A program made the position numbers and the translations under genes. The notes beneath the pieces were generated by a model. The model was not told the origin of the DNA, did no database searches, and saw only the letters and a program-made list of their open reading frames with translations. This document shows positions 25,746-34,600 of a stretch of 64,000 bases of DNA, piece by piece (the first letter of the stretch is position 1; each line of letters opens with the position of its first letter). The DNA is taken from assembly GCA_013150955.1 (NCBI GenBank), contig JAADJD010000002.1, positions 90,425-154,424 on the forward strand, read 5' to 3'. This DNA comes from Calditrichota bacterium. Lineage in GTDB: Bacteria > Calditrichota > Calditrichia > RBG-13-44-9 > J042.

Positions 25746-26741
25746 ATGAAAAATGCCAGGATTATTGGAGTGGGACATTACGTCCCGGAACGAGTGGTGA
25801 CCAACCACGATCTGGAAAAAATGATGGACACATCGGATGAATGGATTCGGGAACGGACGGGCATTGTTACCCGTCATTGGGTCCGGGAAGGCGAGACCAT
25901 CACCGATCTGGCCTACAACGCAACCAATATGGCACTGGAACGGGCAGGTTTAAAACCCGAGGATATAGATTTTATCATTGTGGCGTCCATTGCCGGCGAT
26001 GCCCAATTTCCCGGCAACGGTTGTTTCCTGCAGGCCCGAATGGAGATCCCCGGCGTACCGGCCATGGATATTCGGAATGCCTGTAGCGGTTTTGTATATG
26101 CCCTGGCTGTTGCCGATAAGTTCATCAAGACGGAAACGTATCGGAATATTCTGGTGGTGGGTGCGGAGATCCAGAGCACGGGACTGGATCTGTCTACCCG
26201 CGGTCGGGATATGGCTGTATTGTTTGGCGATGGCGCGGGAGCGGCGGTGGTGACGGCTACCGATGAACCAGATCGCGGCATTTTAACCACCCACCTCCAT
26301 GCCGATGGACGTTATGCGACTAAATTGTGGAGCGAGTTTCCTTCGGTAATCAATCATCCCTATATCACGCATGAAATTGTGGATTCGGATCGAATCTACC
26401 CCAAAATGGAAGGCCGTTACGTATTTAAACATGCAGTATCCAAATTCCCGGAGGCCATCATGGAGGCGCTGGAGGCCACGGGATATACGGTGGAGGATCT
26501 GGATCTGGTGATTCCGCATCAGGCTAATCAGCGCATTACCGAGGCGGTTGCCCAGAAACTGGGCATTTCCATGGATAAAATTGTGAGCAATATTCATAAG
26601 TACGGAAACACCACGGCGGCCTCCATCCCGATCGCCATGAGCGAAGCCTGGGAAGAGGGACGCATCAAGGATGGGGACTTAATTTGTCTGGCGGCATTTG
26701 GGGCGGGCTTTACCTGGGGATCGGTTTTGTTACGCTGGTAA
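25746..26741 (+). CDS. fabH: 3-oxoacyl-[acyl-carrier-protein] synthase III
   Basis: This 331-residue thiolase-fold enzyme starts fatty acid elongation by condensing acetyl-CoA with malonyl-ACP. The catalytic triad is C113 (NACSGF), H258 (PHQANQR) and N288 (YGNTTAASIP). AAGGAG lies 5 bases upstream of the start. The substrate-loop region reads GDAQFPGNGC where canonical enzymes have a TPDxxxPS-like pattern, so chain specificity may differ. A closely related beta-ketoacyl synthase III with another role remains possible. It is followed by the tRNA-Leu locus. Confidence 0.9.
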   Translation: MKNARIIGVGHYVPERVVTNHDLEKMMDTSDEWIRERTGIVTRHWVREGETITDLAYNATNMALERAGLKPEDIDFIIVASIAGDAQFPGNGCFLQARMEIPGVPAMDIRNACSGFVYALAVADKFIKTETYRNILVVGAEIQSTGLDLSTRGRDMAVLFGDGAGAAVVTATDEPDRGILTTHLHADGRYATKLWSEFPSVINHPYITHEIVDSDRIYPKMEGRYVFKHAVSKFPEAIMEALEATGYTVEDLDLVIPHQANQRITEAVAQKLGISMDKIVSNIHKYGNTTAASIPIAMSEAWEEGRIKDGDLICLAAFGAGFTWGSVLLRW

Positions 26742-26754
26742 ATCCAGAAGAAAC

Positions 26755-26783
26755 TTGATTTAGCCATATTTGGTTTATATATT
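26755..26783 (+). promoter_or_regulatory. Promoter of the tRNA-Leu locus
   Basis: TTGATT at 26755-26760 and TATATT at 26778-26783 are 17 bases apart, about 30 bases before the mature tRNA 5' end. Confidence 0.5.
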
Positions 26784-26812
26784 TGGCTCGCCTGAAGTTA
26801 AGGTTTTGGGTC

Positions 26813-26898
26813 GCCGGAGTGGCGGAACTGGCAGACGCGCCGGACTCAAAATCCGGTCGGGGTGACACCCGGTGTGGGTTCGAGTCCCACCTCCGGCA
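26813..26898 (+). tRNA. tRNA-Leu (anticodon CAA)
   Basis: This folds as a class II tRNA. The acceptor stem is GCCGGAG / CTCCGGC with discriminator A. The anticodon stem is CCGGA / TCCGG around loop CTCAAAA, so the anticodon is CAA at 26847-26849. The long variable arm GGGGTGACACCC is typical of leucine tRNAs, and the T-arm is GTGGG TTCGAGT CCCAC. The CCA end is not encoded. Its 3' half is the template for the downstream tandem array. Confidence 0.96.
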
Positions 26899-26902
26899 CA
26901 AG

Positions 26903-26929
26903 AAGCAACGCGATGCGCGTTGCTTTATT
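26903..26929 (+). terminator. Terminator of tRNA-Leu, first of eight related hairpins
   Basis: A perfect 10-bp stem AAGCAACGCG / CGCGTTGCTT with a 3-base loop is followed by a T-rich tail. Seven further copies occur at about 27020, 27137, 27254, 27371, 27487, 27603 and 27716. Confidence 0.85.
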
Positions 26930-27740
26930 CTTTCGTAGGCAAGGGGTGAACCCCGATGTGGGTTCCCTGCCTGCCGACTGTGCTGGCAGTTAGGCAGGGA
27001 GTCCCACCTCCGGCACAGAAAGCAACGCGATGAGCGTTGCTTTATTGTTTAGTAGAGAAGGGGTAAGCTCCGGTGTGGTTTCCCTGCCTGCCGACTGTGC
27101 TGGCAGTCAGGCGGGGAGTCCCACCTCCAGCACAGGAAGCAACGCGATGAGCGTTGCTTTATTGTTTATTAGGCAAGGAGTGACACCCGGTGTGGGTTCC
27201 CTGCCTGCCGACTGCGTTGGCAGTCAGGCAGGGAGTCCCACCTCCGGCACAGAAAGCGACGCTGTGTGCGTTGCTTTATTGTTTCGTAGGCAAGGGGTGA
27301 GCCCCGGTGTGGGTTCCCTGCCTGCCGACTGTGCTGGCAGTCAGGCAGGGAGTCCCACCTCCGGCACAGGAAGCAACGCGATGTGCGTTGCTTTATTGTT
27401 TGTAGACAAGGGGTGAACCCCGATGTGGGTTCCCTGCCTGCCGACTGTGCTGGCAGTCAGGCAGGGAGTCCCACCTCCGGCACAGGAAGCAACGCGATGC
27501 GCGTTGCTTTATTGTTTGTAGGCAAGGGGTGAGCCCCGGTGTGGTTTCCCTGCCTGCCGACTGTGCTGGCAGTCAGGCAGGGAGTCCCACCTCCGGCACA
27601 GGAAGCAACGCGATGAGCGTTGCTTTATTGTTTAGTGGAGAAGTGTGAACCCCGATGTGGGTTCCCTGCCTGCCGACTGCGCTGGCAGTCAGAGAGTCCC
27701 AGAACAGGCGCAGAGAGCAACGCTCACAGCGTTGCTTTTT
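26930..27740 (+). repeat. Tandem array of seven ~117-bp units derived from the tRNA-Leu 3' half
   Basis: The unit length is 117, 117, 117, 117, 116, 116 and 113 bases, measured between terminator hairpins. Each unit carries a variable-arm-like segment (GGGGTGAxCCCC), then the tRNA T-arm, CTCCGGCACA (the acceptor 3' strand) and the hairpin AGCAACGC...GCGTTGCT with a T-rich tail. In every unit the T-loop is interrupted by a ~33-base palindrome bounded by CCTGCCTG and CAGGCAGG. The 5' half of the tRNA, including the anticodon, is absent from the units. The last unit is degenerate in the acceptor part but has a strong closing terminator (27716-27740). The layout resembles the tyrT tandem repeats of E. 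coli, whose units also repeat a tRNA 3' end. No gene is supported within it. Confidence 0.92.
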
Positions 27741-27759
27741 GTCCCCAATAATCCTAAAT

Positions 27760-28040
27760 GATGAATGAAATCGAAGATCATACGAATGAAATCAAAAAAT
27801 ATCAAAAAAATTGCGAATAATCCCTGAAACACATTTTCATCCAGACACAATCTTATTATCCCAAATAAAGCGTTAATTCACGACTCACGTGAATGAATTC
27901 GAAAAAAATCAACAAAATAGCGAATATATCCGGGAAAACATTTTCATCCAGATAGAATCAGCTGGATTTTATTATTTTTATTGGTGTTAATTCGTGTAAT
28001 TCGTAGGCTAAATTCGTAGGCTAAAGTAAAATCTGGGTTT
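27760..28040 (+). repeat. Intergenic palindromic repeat, locus D copies 1-2
   Basis: A truncated copy (about 27760-27853, core ATCCAGACACAATC) is followed by a full copy (27859-28039). The full copy begins CCCAAATAAAGCG, has the core ATCCAGATAGAATC and closes with GTGTAATTCGTAGG and AAATCTGGGTT. Confidence 0.8.
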
Positions 28041-28159
28041 ATTGTTTTTGTTCGTGTGAATTTGTGGAAATCGTAAACTAATGCAAAATTGGGGTTCATC
28101 CAGTGCAGAATTTTCCCCGGATTGTGCAATAGTCTACACATTTCCGCAAGAGCAGGGTT

Positions 28160-28327
28160 AAACCCAAATAATGTGTTAAACCACGAATCACGCGAATGAA
28201 TTCGAATCATATCAACAAAATAGCGAATATATCCGGGAAAACATTTTATTCTGATAGAATCAAGTGTATTCTATTATATTTATTGGTGTTAATTCGTGTA
28301 ATTCGTGGTTTTAATGCATAATCTGGG
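28160..28327 (+). repeat. Intergenic palindromic repeat, locus D copy 3
   Basis: A well-preserved full copy runs from AACCCAAATAATGTG through CCACGAATCACGCGAATG to GTGTAATTCGTGGTT and GCATAATCTGGG. Degenerate right-half sequence fills 28041-28159. No coding potential is seen between the array and the YHS gene. Confidence 0.85.
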
Positions 28328-28493
28328 GCAAGTGCTACGGTGATGGCAGTTTCTGAAAATTACCGGAAATAGTATTGGAATTTGTGCTTTCGTCCTGCCT
28401 ATATTGTGGACGATGCCTGCATTGGCATTGCATTTGTAAATTCAATCCGCAAAAACGGAAGTCGCAGGAATTTGTAAGAAAGGAGAGGAATCA

Positions 28494-28697
28494 ATGGCCA
28501 AAGATCTGGTTTGCCATATGGATGTTGACGAAAACCACCCGGATACTCCCCGGTATCGATATAATGGCGTGACGTATTATTTTTGTACGCCACTGTGCAT
28601 GGCGCAATTCCAGGCCGATCCGGAAAAATATATTCGCAATCAGTATGGCGGCGAACGTCGCGTACACAAAGGAAAGGGAAATCCATCCAGTTTGTAA
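28494..28697 (+). CDS. Small YHS-domain protein
   Basis: This 67-residue protein consists of one YHS domain, a small treble-clef-like fold associated with metal or copper handling. The pattern is DLVCHMDV, then YRYNGVTYYFCTPLC (two Cys), then FQADPEKYI. The usual DPVCGM opening is altered to DLVCHM. AGGAGAGG precedes the ATG. It lies upstream of a UbiB-like kinase gene and near a Met-rich periplasmic protein gene. Confidence 0.85.
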   Translation: MAKDLVCHMDVDENHPDTPRYRYNGVTYYFCTPLCMAQFQADPEKYIRNQYGGERRVHKGKGNPSSL

Positions 28698-28793
28698 AAC
28701 GGAGGCCGGAAAATTACCCGCCCGTTCAGCCTGAGATGCATGACGGGCTAATGTCTGGGGAGAAATATTTGAGTAACCGCATGGGGGTGAGGC

Positions 28794-30476
28794 ATGATCC
28801 GTCCCCGTAACATGAAACGGTTCCGGGAAATTACCTCGATTCTGGTGCGCCATGGATTTGGCTGGCTGATTGTGGAGATGGGTCTGGGGCGGCTGGTGCC
28901 CTTTCACTGGGGATTGTTGGGACATCCCCGTCGTAAACAGGTGTATTCTGCTGCCGAACATTTGCGTATGGCGTTTGAAGAACTGGGCCCCACCTTCATT
29001 AAGCTGGCTCAAATCCTGAGCACCCGCCCTGATCTTATTTCTCCTACTTATGCGGAGGAATTTGCTCGACTGCAGGATCGGGTACCTCCGATGCCCTTTT
29101 CGGCTATTCAACCGGTGTTGGAGGCTGAACTCCAACGGCCTTACACCGAGGTGTTCGCCGAACTGGATACCCGGCCCCTGGCATCGGCATCTATTGGGCA
29201 GGTGTATCGGGCCCGGTTGCAGGATGGCCAGTCGGTGGTAGTCAAGATTCAAAAAACGGGATTGCGGGACATTATCCAGCGGGACATGGAAATCCTGAAA
29301 GAAGTCGTGCAGTACATGACCATTCACACCCGGTTTGGTCAGAAGTACGATTTGGAGGGATTGCTGGAAGAATTCCGCTTTACCCTGGAAAATGAGCTGG
29401 ATTACATCCGGGAAGGACAGAACGCCGATCGCTTTCGGGCATTGTTCAAAAGGGATCGCCGGTTGCACATTCCCAAAATCTACTGGGAATGGAGCACTTC
29501 CCGCGTGCTGGTGATGGAGGAGATTCAGGGGATAAAGGTAACCGAGCTCGATCATCACCCGGAGGGCCAAACCATTGATCGACAGAAACTGGCCGAAGTG
29601 GCCGTATCCCTTACATTTAAAGAGATTTTTGAATTTGGGTTTTACCATGCCGATCCCCATCCGGGAAATTTTGTGGTCATGGACGATCAACGATTGGGGT
29701 TGATGGATTTTGGATTGGTGGGTTACCTGGAGGATCAGACGCGGGAACACTTCCTGCGCTTTTCCTATGCCATGACCACCGGTGATGTGGAAGGCATGAT
29801 CGATGCCATGTGGGCCATGGGAATTACCGGGCCATTCGAAACCCGCCCCGCCCTGAAGCGTGATTTGAATCATCTGCTTTTCCGGGTTAAAGATCGTTCC
29901 ATGCAGGAACTGGCCGCATCTGATCTCATTCACGACTTAATGACCATCGCATACCGGCATCAATTGCATTTTCCACCGGATCTGGCCCTTTTATTCAAGG
30001 TTCTGGCCATGAGCGAAGGTCTGGGCGCCATGATCGATCCCCAATTCAAATTGTTTGATTTTGCGCGGCCTTATTTACGGCGTCTCATGCGCAAGTTGTT
30101 TTCCCCCGAACGGGTAACCAAAAAGGCACTGGGAGATGCCATGGATTTGCTGATTCTGGCTCACGGACTGCCCCGACGGGTGTCCTACTTATTGCAACGG
30201 GTGGAAAATGGTGATATTCAGATCCACACCAATCAACCGGAAATGGAGCAAATGGCCAGTCAAATGATTGCCGCAATGAATCGGTTAACCACCAGCATTT
30301 TGATTACCTTGATTTTGATAGCCCTGGGGATTTACATTCTGGCTGGACATTTCATGGGATTTGATAATTATCTGGTGAATATCTTACTGGGATTATTTGG
30401 ATTTGGGGGATTGGTGTCCCTGCGGATATTGTGGGGCATCTGGCGTCAACGGCGATCCATGTCGTCACCGGGTTGA
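28794..30476 (+). CDS. UbiB/ABC1/AarF-family atypical kinase
   Basis: This 560-residue membrane-associated protein-kinase-like ATPase belongs to the family supporting quinone biosynthesis or related lipid functions. The N-terminal extension has IKLAQILSTR at the KxGQ motif, with the usual Gly replaced by Ala. PLASASIGQVYRA is the alanine-rich loop replacing the P-loop, and VVVKIQKTG holds the ATP-binding Lys. HADPHPGNF and LMDFGLVG are the catalytic and metal motifs. Two C-terminal transmembrane helices follow (LITLILIALGIYIL, LVNILLGLFGFGGLV). No ubi/men genes are adjacent, so the exact quinone role is not shown. Confidence 0.9.
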   Translation: MIRPRNMKRFREITSILVRHGFGWLIVEMGLGRLVPFHWGLLGHPRRKQVYSAAEHLRMAFEELGPTFIKLAQILSTRPDLISPTYAEEFARLQDRVPPMPFSAIQPVLEAELQRPYTEVFAELDTRPLASASIGQVYRARLQDGQSVVVKIQKTGLRDIIQRDMEILKEVVQYMTIHTRFGQKYDLEGLLEEFRFTLENELDYIREGQNADRFRALFKRDRRLHIPKIYWEWSTSRVLVMEEIQGIKVTELDHHPEGQTIDRQKLAEVAVSLTFKEIFEFGFYHADPHPGNFVVMDDQRLGLMDFGLVGYLEDQTREHFLRFSYAMTTGDVEGMIDAMWAMGITGPFETRPALKRDLNHLLFRVKDRSMQELAASDLIHDLMTIAYRHQLHFPPDLALLFKVLAMSEGLGAMIDPQFKLFDFARPYLRRLMRKLFSPERVTKKALGDAMDLLILAHGLPRRVSYLLQRVENGDIQIHTNQPEMEQMASQMIAAMNRLTTSILITLILIALGIYILAGHFMGFDNYLVNILLGLFGFGGLVSLRILWGIWRQRRSMSSPG

Positions 30477-30676
30477 TTGATGAGCGAATCTGTAGAATAT
30501 TCCACACCAAATTTGAAGACATTTGGCAACTTCCGCGAATCCATGGAAAAGTTGTGCACCCGTTAAAACGGATAACTTATTGAAAAACAGAGAATTGAGA
30601 ACGGTAGTTGATTTTGTGGCATGAACCTTGAAGCAATAAACTGCGAACAACAACTTAACATTAGGAGGAGTCACCG

Positions 30677-31363
30677 ATGAAGCACGTAATTTCCATACTC
30701 AGCGTATTGATCCTGGCCGTTTTTCTGGTACCTGTCCTGGCTCAGGGGCATGCCGCCCACCATCCCGCCCAACAGGCCGTCCAACCGGATACATCCAGCG
30801 GTATGACCATGATGAAGGGCAAGATGATGCAGGGGAAAATGATGGGCAGCAAGGCCATGATGAAAGGTGGCAAAATGCACGGCGGTATGATGGGTGGTAA
30901 AGGCATGATGGGACACATGGGCTGCGGCAAAATGATGGGCATGCATGGCCCCATGATGGGCGCCTTTCACACCATTCATCATCTACCCGATTTGCAGAAG
31001 AAGCTGAATCTCAACGATGATCAGGTGCAGAAGTTGAAATCCATCCGGGCGGTATTCTTAAAGAACAAGATCGATCGCGAAGCAGAAATCCAGAAGAAAA
31101 AAGTGGATCTGGATATGTTGATTGACAAGAATGCCTCGCCAGCACAGGTACGCAAGGTTCTGAAAGGTATTTTTGATGCCAAACTGGAGTTGCAGGTCAG
31201 CGCCTACGAAACTTCTCAGAAGATGCTGGGTGTGCTCACCTTGGAACAGCGCGAGCAGTTTAAGGGCCAGAAAAAGAAATGTATGATGGGCATGATGGGC
31301 GGTATGATGGAAGGCATGAAAGGCGGTATGAAAGGCAGTGGCATGATGGGTTGCGGTAAATAA
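30677..31363 (+). CDS. Met/His-rich periplasmic Spy/CpxP-like protein
   Basis: This 228-residue protein has a signal peptide (SVLILAVFLVPVLAQG). A dense Met/Gly/His/Lys segment follows (residues about 43-96, e.g. GKMMGMHGPMMG). The central helical domain (about 104-190) resembles Spy/CpxP: LPDLQKKLNLNDDQVQKLK and VLTLEQREQFK, with LTxxQ-like positions. A second Met-Gly-rich tail with three Cys closes it. The composition suggests binding of Cu(I) or other soft metals in the periplasm, or chaperone activity under metal stress (inference). GGAGGAG lies just upstream, and a strong terminator follows. Confidence 0.82.
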   Translation: MKHVISILSVLILAVFLVPVLAQGHAAHHPAQQAVQPDTSSGMTMMKGKMMQGKMMGSKAMMKGGKMHGGMMGGKGMMGHMGCGKMMGMHGPMMGAFHTIHHLPDLQKKLNLNDDQVQKLKSIRAVFLKNKIDREAEIQKKKVDLDMLIDKNASPAQVRKVLKGIFDAKLELQVSAYETSQKMLGVLTLEQREQFKGQKKKCMMGMMGGMMEGMKGGMKGSGMMGCGK

Positions 31364-31392
31364 AGCGATGTTTGACTCATCGGGTTGAGGAG

Positions 31393-31428
31393 AACAGGGT
31401 CAGTCCCCCGGGACTGACCCTGTTTTTT
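31393..31428 (+). terminator. Strong rho-independent terminator after the Spy-like gene
   Basis: A 14-bp stem AACAGGGTCAGTCC / GGACTGACCCTGTT encloses a 4-base loop and is followed by a T-run. Confidence 0.92.
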
Positions 31429-31480
31429 ATCGATCCCGGATTATGCACTCGACCACGAATAACCCGAATGAACACCAATA

Positions 31481-31638
31481 AACCCAAATCATGCATTCAA
31501 CCGCGAATCACGCGAACGAAGCCAAAAAATATCTATTAAATCATGAATAAACCCTGGAACACATTTTCATCCAGACACAATCCAATGTATTTTATTAGTG
31601 TGAATTTGTGTCATTCGTAGGCTATTGCATAATCTGGG
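31481..31638 (+). repeat. Intergenic palindromic repeat, locus E
   Basis: AACCCAAATCATGCAT and CGCGAATCACGCGAACG lie at the left, the core ATCCAGACACAATCC in the middle, and GTGTCATTCGTAGG with GCATAATCTGGG at the right. A short degenerate left fragment (about 31438-31480) precedes it. It separates the Spy-like gene terminator from guaB. Confidence 0.85.
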
Positions 31639-31769
31639 CTTATGAACCGCTTGGGCGTTTTGAAAATTACCAGGGATGCCGGGGATTCCGGAGCGGGATG
31701 AAAAAATTTTCCCTTGTTTGCCCCCGGCGAAGTATTAAATTATCGCAATTTATTTTTGAGGGACGTCCA

Positions 31770-33242
31770 ATGGCAGATAAAGATAACAAGATTTTATATG
31801 AAGGGATTACCTTCGAAGATGTTTTGCTATTGCCGGCAAAATCCAGTGTGTTACCGAAAGACGTGGATCTAAGCACCCGGCTTACCCGGCAGATTCGTCT
31901 GAATATTCCCATCGTTTCGGCGGCCATGGATACCGTCACCGAAGCCCGCATGGCCATTGCGGTGGCGCGGGAAGGCGGTATCGGGATCATTCATAAAAAT
32001 CTTTCCATTCAGGAACAGGCGGAAGAAATCGACCGGGTCAAACGGTCGGAAAGCGGGATGATTGTGGATCCCATTACCCTGACGCCGGATCGTCCCATTC
32101 GGGAGGCGCTGGAGATCATGCGGCGGTATCGTATTTCGGGAATTCCCATTGTTCGGGGACGTAAGCTGGTGGGGATCATTACCAATCGGGACTTGCGATT
32201 CGAAACCGATATGGAGCAGCCCATTGAAAAGCTGATGACCTCGTCCAACCTGATTACCACCCGTGTGGGTACCAGTCTGGATGAGGCCAAGACCATTCTG
32301 CAACGACACAAGATCGAGAAATTGCCGGTTGTGGATGATGAGGGAAATCTGCGCGGATTGATCACCGTAAAGGACATTCAGAAAAAAGAAAAATACCCCA
32401 ATGCCTGCAAAGACGAATTGGGACGCCTGCGAGTGGGCGCGGCGATTGGTGTGGGGGAGGAAGGGCTGGAACGGGCCTCGGCGTTGATCGAGCGCGGGGC
32501 GGATGTGATTGTCATCGATACTGCCCATGGGCATTCGCAAAAGGTGCTGGACACCGTGAAGGCATTCAAGTCCCGATTTCCCGATGTCCCCCTGATTGCA
32601 GGCAATATCGCCACCTACGAGGCCGCCCTGGATCTGGCACGGGCCGGCGTGGATGCCGTGAAGGTCGGTATCGGGCCCGGCTCGATCTGCACCACCCGCA
32701 TCGTGACCGGGGTGGGGGTGCCTCAGATTTCGGCCATCATGGAAGTGTATCGCGCGTTGAAGGATACCGACATTCCCATCATTGCCGATGGGGGGATTAA
32801 GCACACCGGGGATATTGCCAAAGCCATTGTGGCAGGAGCTGACTCGGTTATGATTGGCGGGTTGTTTGCGGGTGCGGAGGAAAGTCCCGGCGAGACCATT
32901 TTATTGGATGGACGTCGCTACAAGCAGGTTCGGGGAATGGGCTCTATTGGTGCCATGACCCGTGGCAGCAAGGATCGGTATTTTCAAGCGGAAACCAAAG
33001 AACCAGAAAAGCTGGTTCCCGAAGGCATTGAGGGGCGGGTGCCTTATAGCGGCCCGGTGAGCGATACCATCTTTCAGATGACCGGAGGGTTGCGTTCCGC
33101 CATGGGATATACGGGATGCCGCACCATCGCCGAATTGAAAACCCGAGCCCGCTTTATTAAAGTAACGTCCGCCGGCATCAAAGAAAGTCATCCCCACGAT
33201 GTAATCATAACGAAAGAGTCGCCCAACTATCGCCTGGGATAA
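31770..33242 (+). CDS. guaB: Inosine-5'-monophosphate dehydrogenase
   Basis: This enzyme oxidises IMP to XMP, the committed step of GMP synthesis. The 490-residue protein starts with the family segment [20 protein letters not shown]. Two CBS domains are inserted at about 92-200 ([31 protein letters not shown]). The catalytic loop [13 protein letters not shown] holds C307, and MGSIGAM lies later. ATG 31770 with GAGGGA upstream is chosen; the frame upstream to 31608 runs through the end of repeat locus E and lacks homology to the family. Confidence 0.97.
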   Translation: MADKDNKILYEGITFEDVLLLPAKSSVLPKDVDLSTRLTRQIRLNIPIVSAAMDTVTEARMAIAVAREGGIGIIHKNLSIQEQAEEIDRVKRSESGMIVDPITLTPDRPIREALEIMRRYRISGIPIVRGRKLVGIITNRDLRFETDMEQPIEKLMTSSNLITTRVGTSLDEAKTILQRHKIEKLPVVDDEGNLRGLITVKDIQKKEKYPNACKDELGRLRVGAAIGVGEEGLERASALIERGADVIVIDTAHGHSQKVLDTVKAFKSRFPDVPLIAGNIATYEAALDLARAGVDAVKVGIGPGSICTTRIVTGVGVPQISAIMEVYRALKDTDIPIIADGGIKHTGDIAKAIVAGADSVMIGGLFAGAEESPGETILLDGRRYKQVRGMGSIGAMTRGSKDRYFQAETKEPEKLVPEGIEGRVPYSGPVSDTIFQMTGGLRSAMGYTGCRTIAELKTRARFIKVTSAGIKESHPHDVIITKESPNYRLG

Positions 33243-33251
33243 GGGGTTGCC

Positions 33252-33650
33252 ATGCTGAAGAAGGTGGATCATATTGGGATTGCCGTCACGTCCATCGAAC
33301 CGGTCAAGCAGTTTTATCGCGAAGTATTTGGACTGGAACCGGTATTCGAGGAAGAGGTATCGGAGCAGAAGGTTCGGGTGGTGGGATTTCAAGTAGGGGA
33401 GACCCGACTGGAATATCTGGAGCCAACCGCCGAGGATTCGCCCATTGCTCGATTCCTGCACAAACGAGGCGAGGGAATGCACCACATAGCGCTTTCGGTG
33501 ACCCACATCCAGCACGCCCTGGAGGTGTTAAAATCCCATGGCATCCAGCTGATCGATGAAAAACCCCGCATTGGCGCCGAGGGCAAGAAAATTGCCTTTG
33601 TTCATCCCAAAAGCACGCATGGGGTGTTAATCGAACTTTCCGAAGAGTAG
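33252..33650 (+). CDS. mce: Methylmalonyl-CoA epimerase
   Basis: This 132-residue glyoxalase-fold enzyme interconverts (R)- and (S)-methylmalonyl-CoA in propionate metabolism. The metal ligands are H7 (VDHIGIAV), E57 (LEYLEPT), H78 (MHHIALSV) and E128 (VLIELSEE). It follows guaB by 10 bases. The mutase and propionyl-CoA carboxylase genes are not in the window. Confidence 0.92.
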   Translation: MLKKVDHIGIAVTSIEPVKQFYREVFGLEPVFEEEVSEQKVRVVGFQVGETRLEYLEPTAEDSPIARFLHKRGEGMHHIALSVTHIQHALEVLKSHGIQLIDEKPRIGAEGKKIAFVHPKSTHGVLIELSEE

Positions 33651-33714
33651 GCCCAAATCACTGAATGGGTTCAGACACTTCAAATATTCCCGAAAAGTGG
33701 TTCTTTAGAAATCG

Positions 33715-34524
33715 TTGTTCCAGGAAAACTCGCCGTATCCTGATAAAACCGGGTGGTCAGACTTGAAAGCGTTTTGGCGGAGTGTACTGATTTTTCTTAT
33801 ATCGCTGATCGTGCTGGGTCTCTTTTTAGCGGCTCATCTCTGGTTTTCGCTTCCGGATGTTCGGGAATTGAACCAGCGGAATCCCGAAATTACAGCATTG
33901 ATGCAATACCGGATGCGCCAGGCTGAGTTGCAGGGATTGCCCTTTCATCTTCGCTACCAGTGGGTAGAGATCCGCCGCATGCCGCGACTTTTGCAGCGGT
34001 CGGTGATCCTTGCCGAAGATGCCTCCTTCTGGGTGCATCGGGGATTTGATTGGCACGAGGTCAGGGCCGCCTTCCGAAAGAACTTGCAAACCGGCCGGGT
34101 GGTGCGCGGCGGCAGTACCATTACGCAACAACTGGCAAAAAACTTGTACCTGTCCCCGGAACGTAGCATCTACCGCAAATTGAGGGAAATGGCAATTACT
34201 TACCAGATGGAGCGCCATCTCTCCAAAAGACGGATTCTGGAATTGTATCTGAACATCATTGAGTTGGGGCCGGGGGTATTTGGGGTTCAGGCGGCTTCTC
34301 AATATTATTTTGGAGTATCCGTGGCGAATCTGACACCGGTGCAAATCTTGTTGCTGGCGGCAACCATTCCGTCTCCGCTCAAGCATAACCCGAATCGACC
34401 CACCCGCCAGTTGCACTGGCGAGCGAATATGATCCTGAAACGCTTGAAATTTTATGGTGATATTTCCGATAGCACGTTTGTTCAACTCCAGGGGGAATTG
34501 AAGGCGTATTTGGGTCACCGATAG
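33715..34524 (+). CDS. mtgA: Monofunctional biosynthetic peptidoglycan transglycosylase
   Basis: This membrane-anchored GT51 enzyme polymerises lipid II. It has an N-terminal helix (VLIFLISLIVLGLFLAAHLW) and then the GT51 motifs: VILAEDASFWVHRGFD (catalytic Glu in the AED), RGGSTITQQLAKNLYLS, and RKLREM...KRRILELYLNIIELG. No transpeptidase domain follows, so it is the monofunctional type. TTG 33715 is the assumed start; no ATG exists near the N-terminus, so the exact start is uncertain. Confidence 0.92.
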   Translation: MFQENSPYPDKTGWSDLKAFWRSVLIFLISLIVLGLFLAAHLWFSLPDVRELNQRNPEITALMQYRMRQAELQGLPFHLRYQWVEIRRMPRLLQRSVILAEDASFWVHRGFDWHEVRAAFRKNLQTGRVVRGGSTITQQLAKNLYLSPERSIYRKLREMAITYQMERHLSKRRILELYLNIIELGPGVFGVQAASQYYFGVSVANLTPVQILLLAATIPSPLKHNPNRPTRQLHWRANMILKRLKFYGDISDSTFVQLQGELKAYLGHR

Positions 34525-34600
34525 GGGGGAGGTGAGTGGAAAATCGAAGATTCACAGGCGAAATCGAAAATCGAAGATTGAAAATTGAAGATCGAAGATC

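Noticed and set aside
26930-27740. Possible CRISPR array
   Set aside because: Units are about 117 bases and nearly uniform, with no short repeat and variable spacer pattern and no cas genes; the content is tRNA-derived.
27859-28327. Clustered palindromic repeats as CRISPR or rRNA fragments
   Set aside because: Copies are long, degenerate and scattered at eight loci, with no spacer regularity.
28491-29933. Minus-strand frame of 480 codons opposite the UbiB-like gene
   Set aside because: It is antisense to clear kinase motifs; its composition is typical of a shadow frame.
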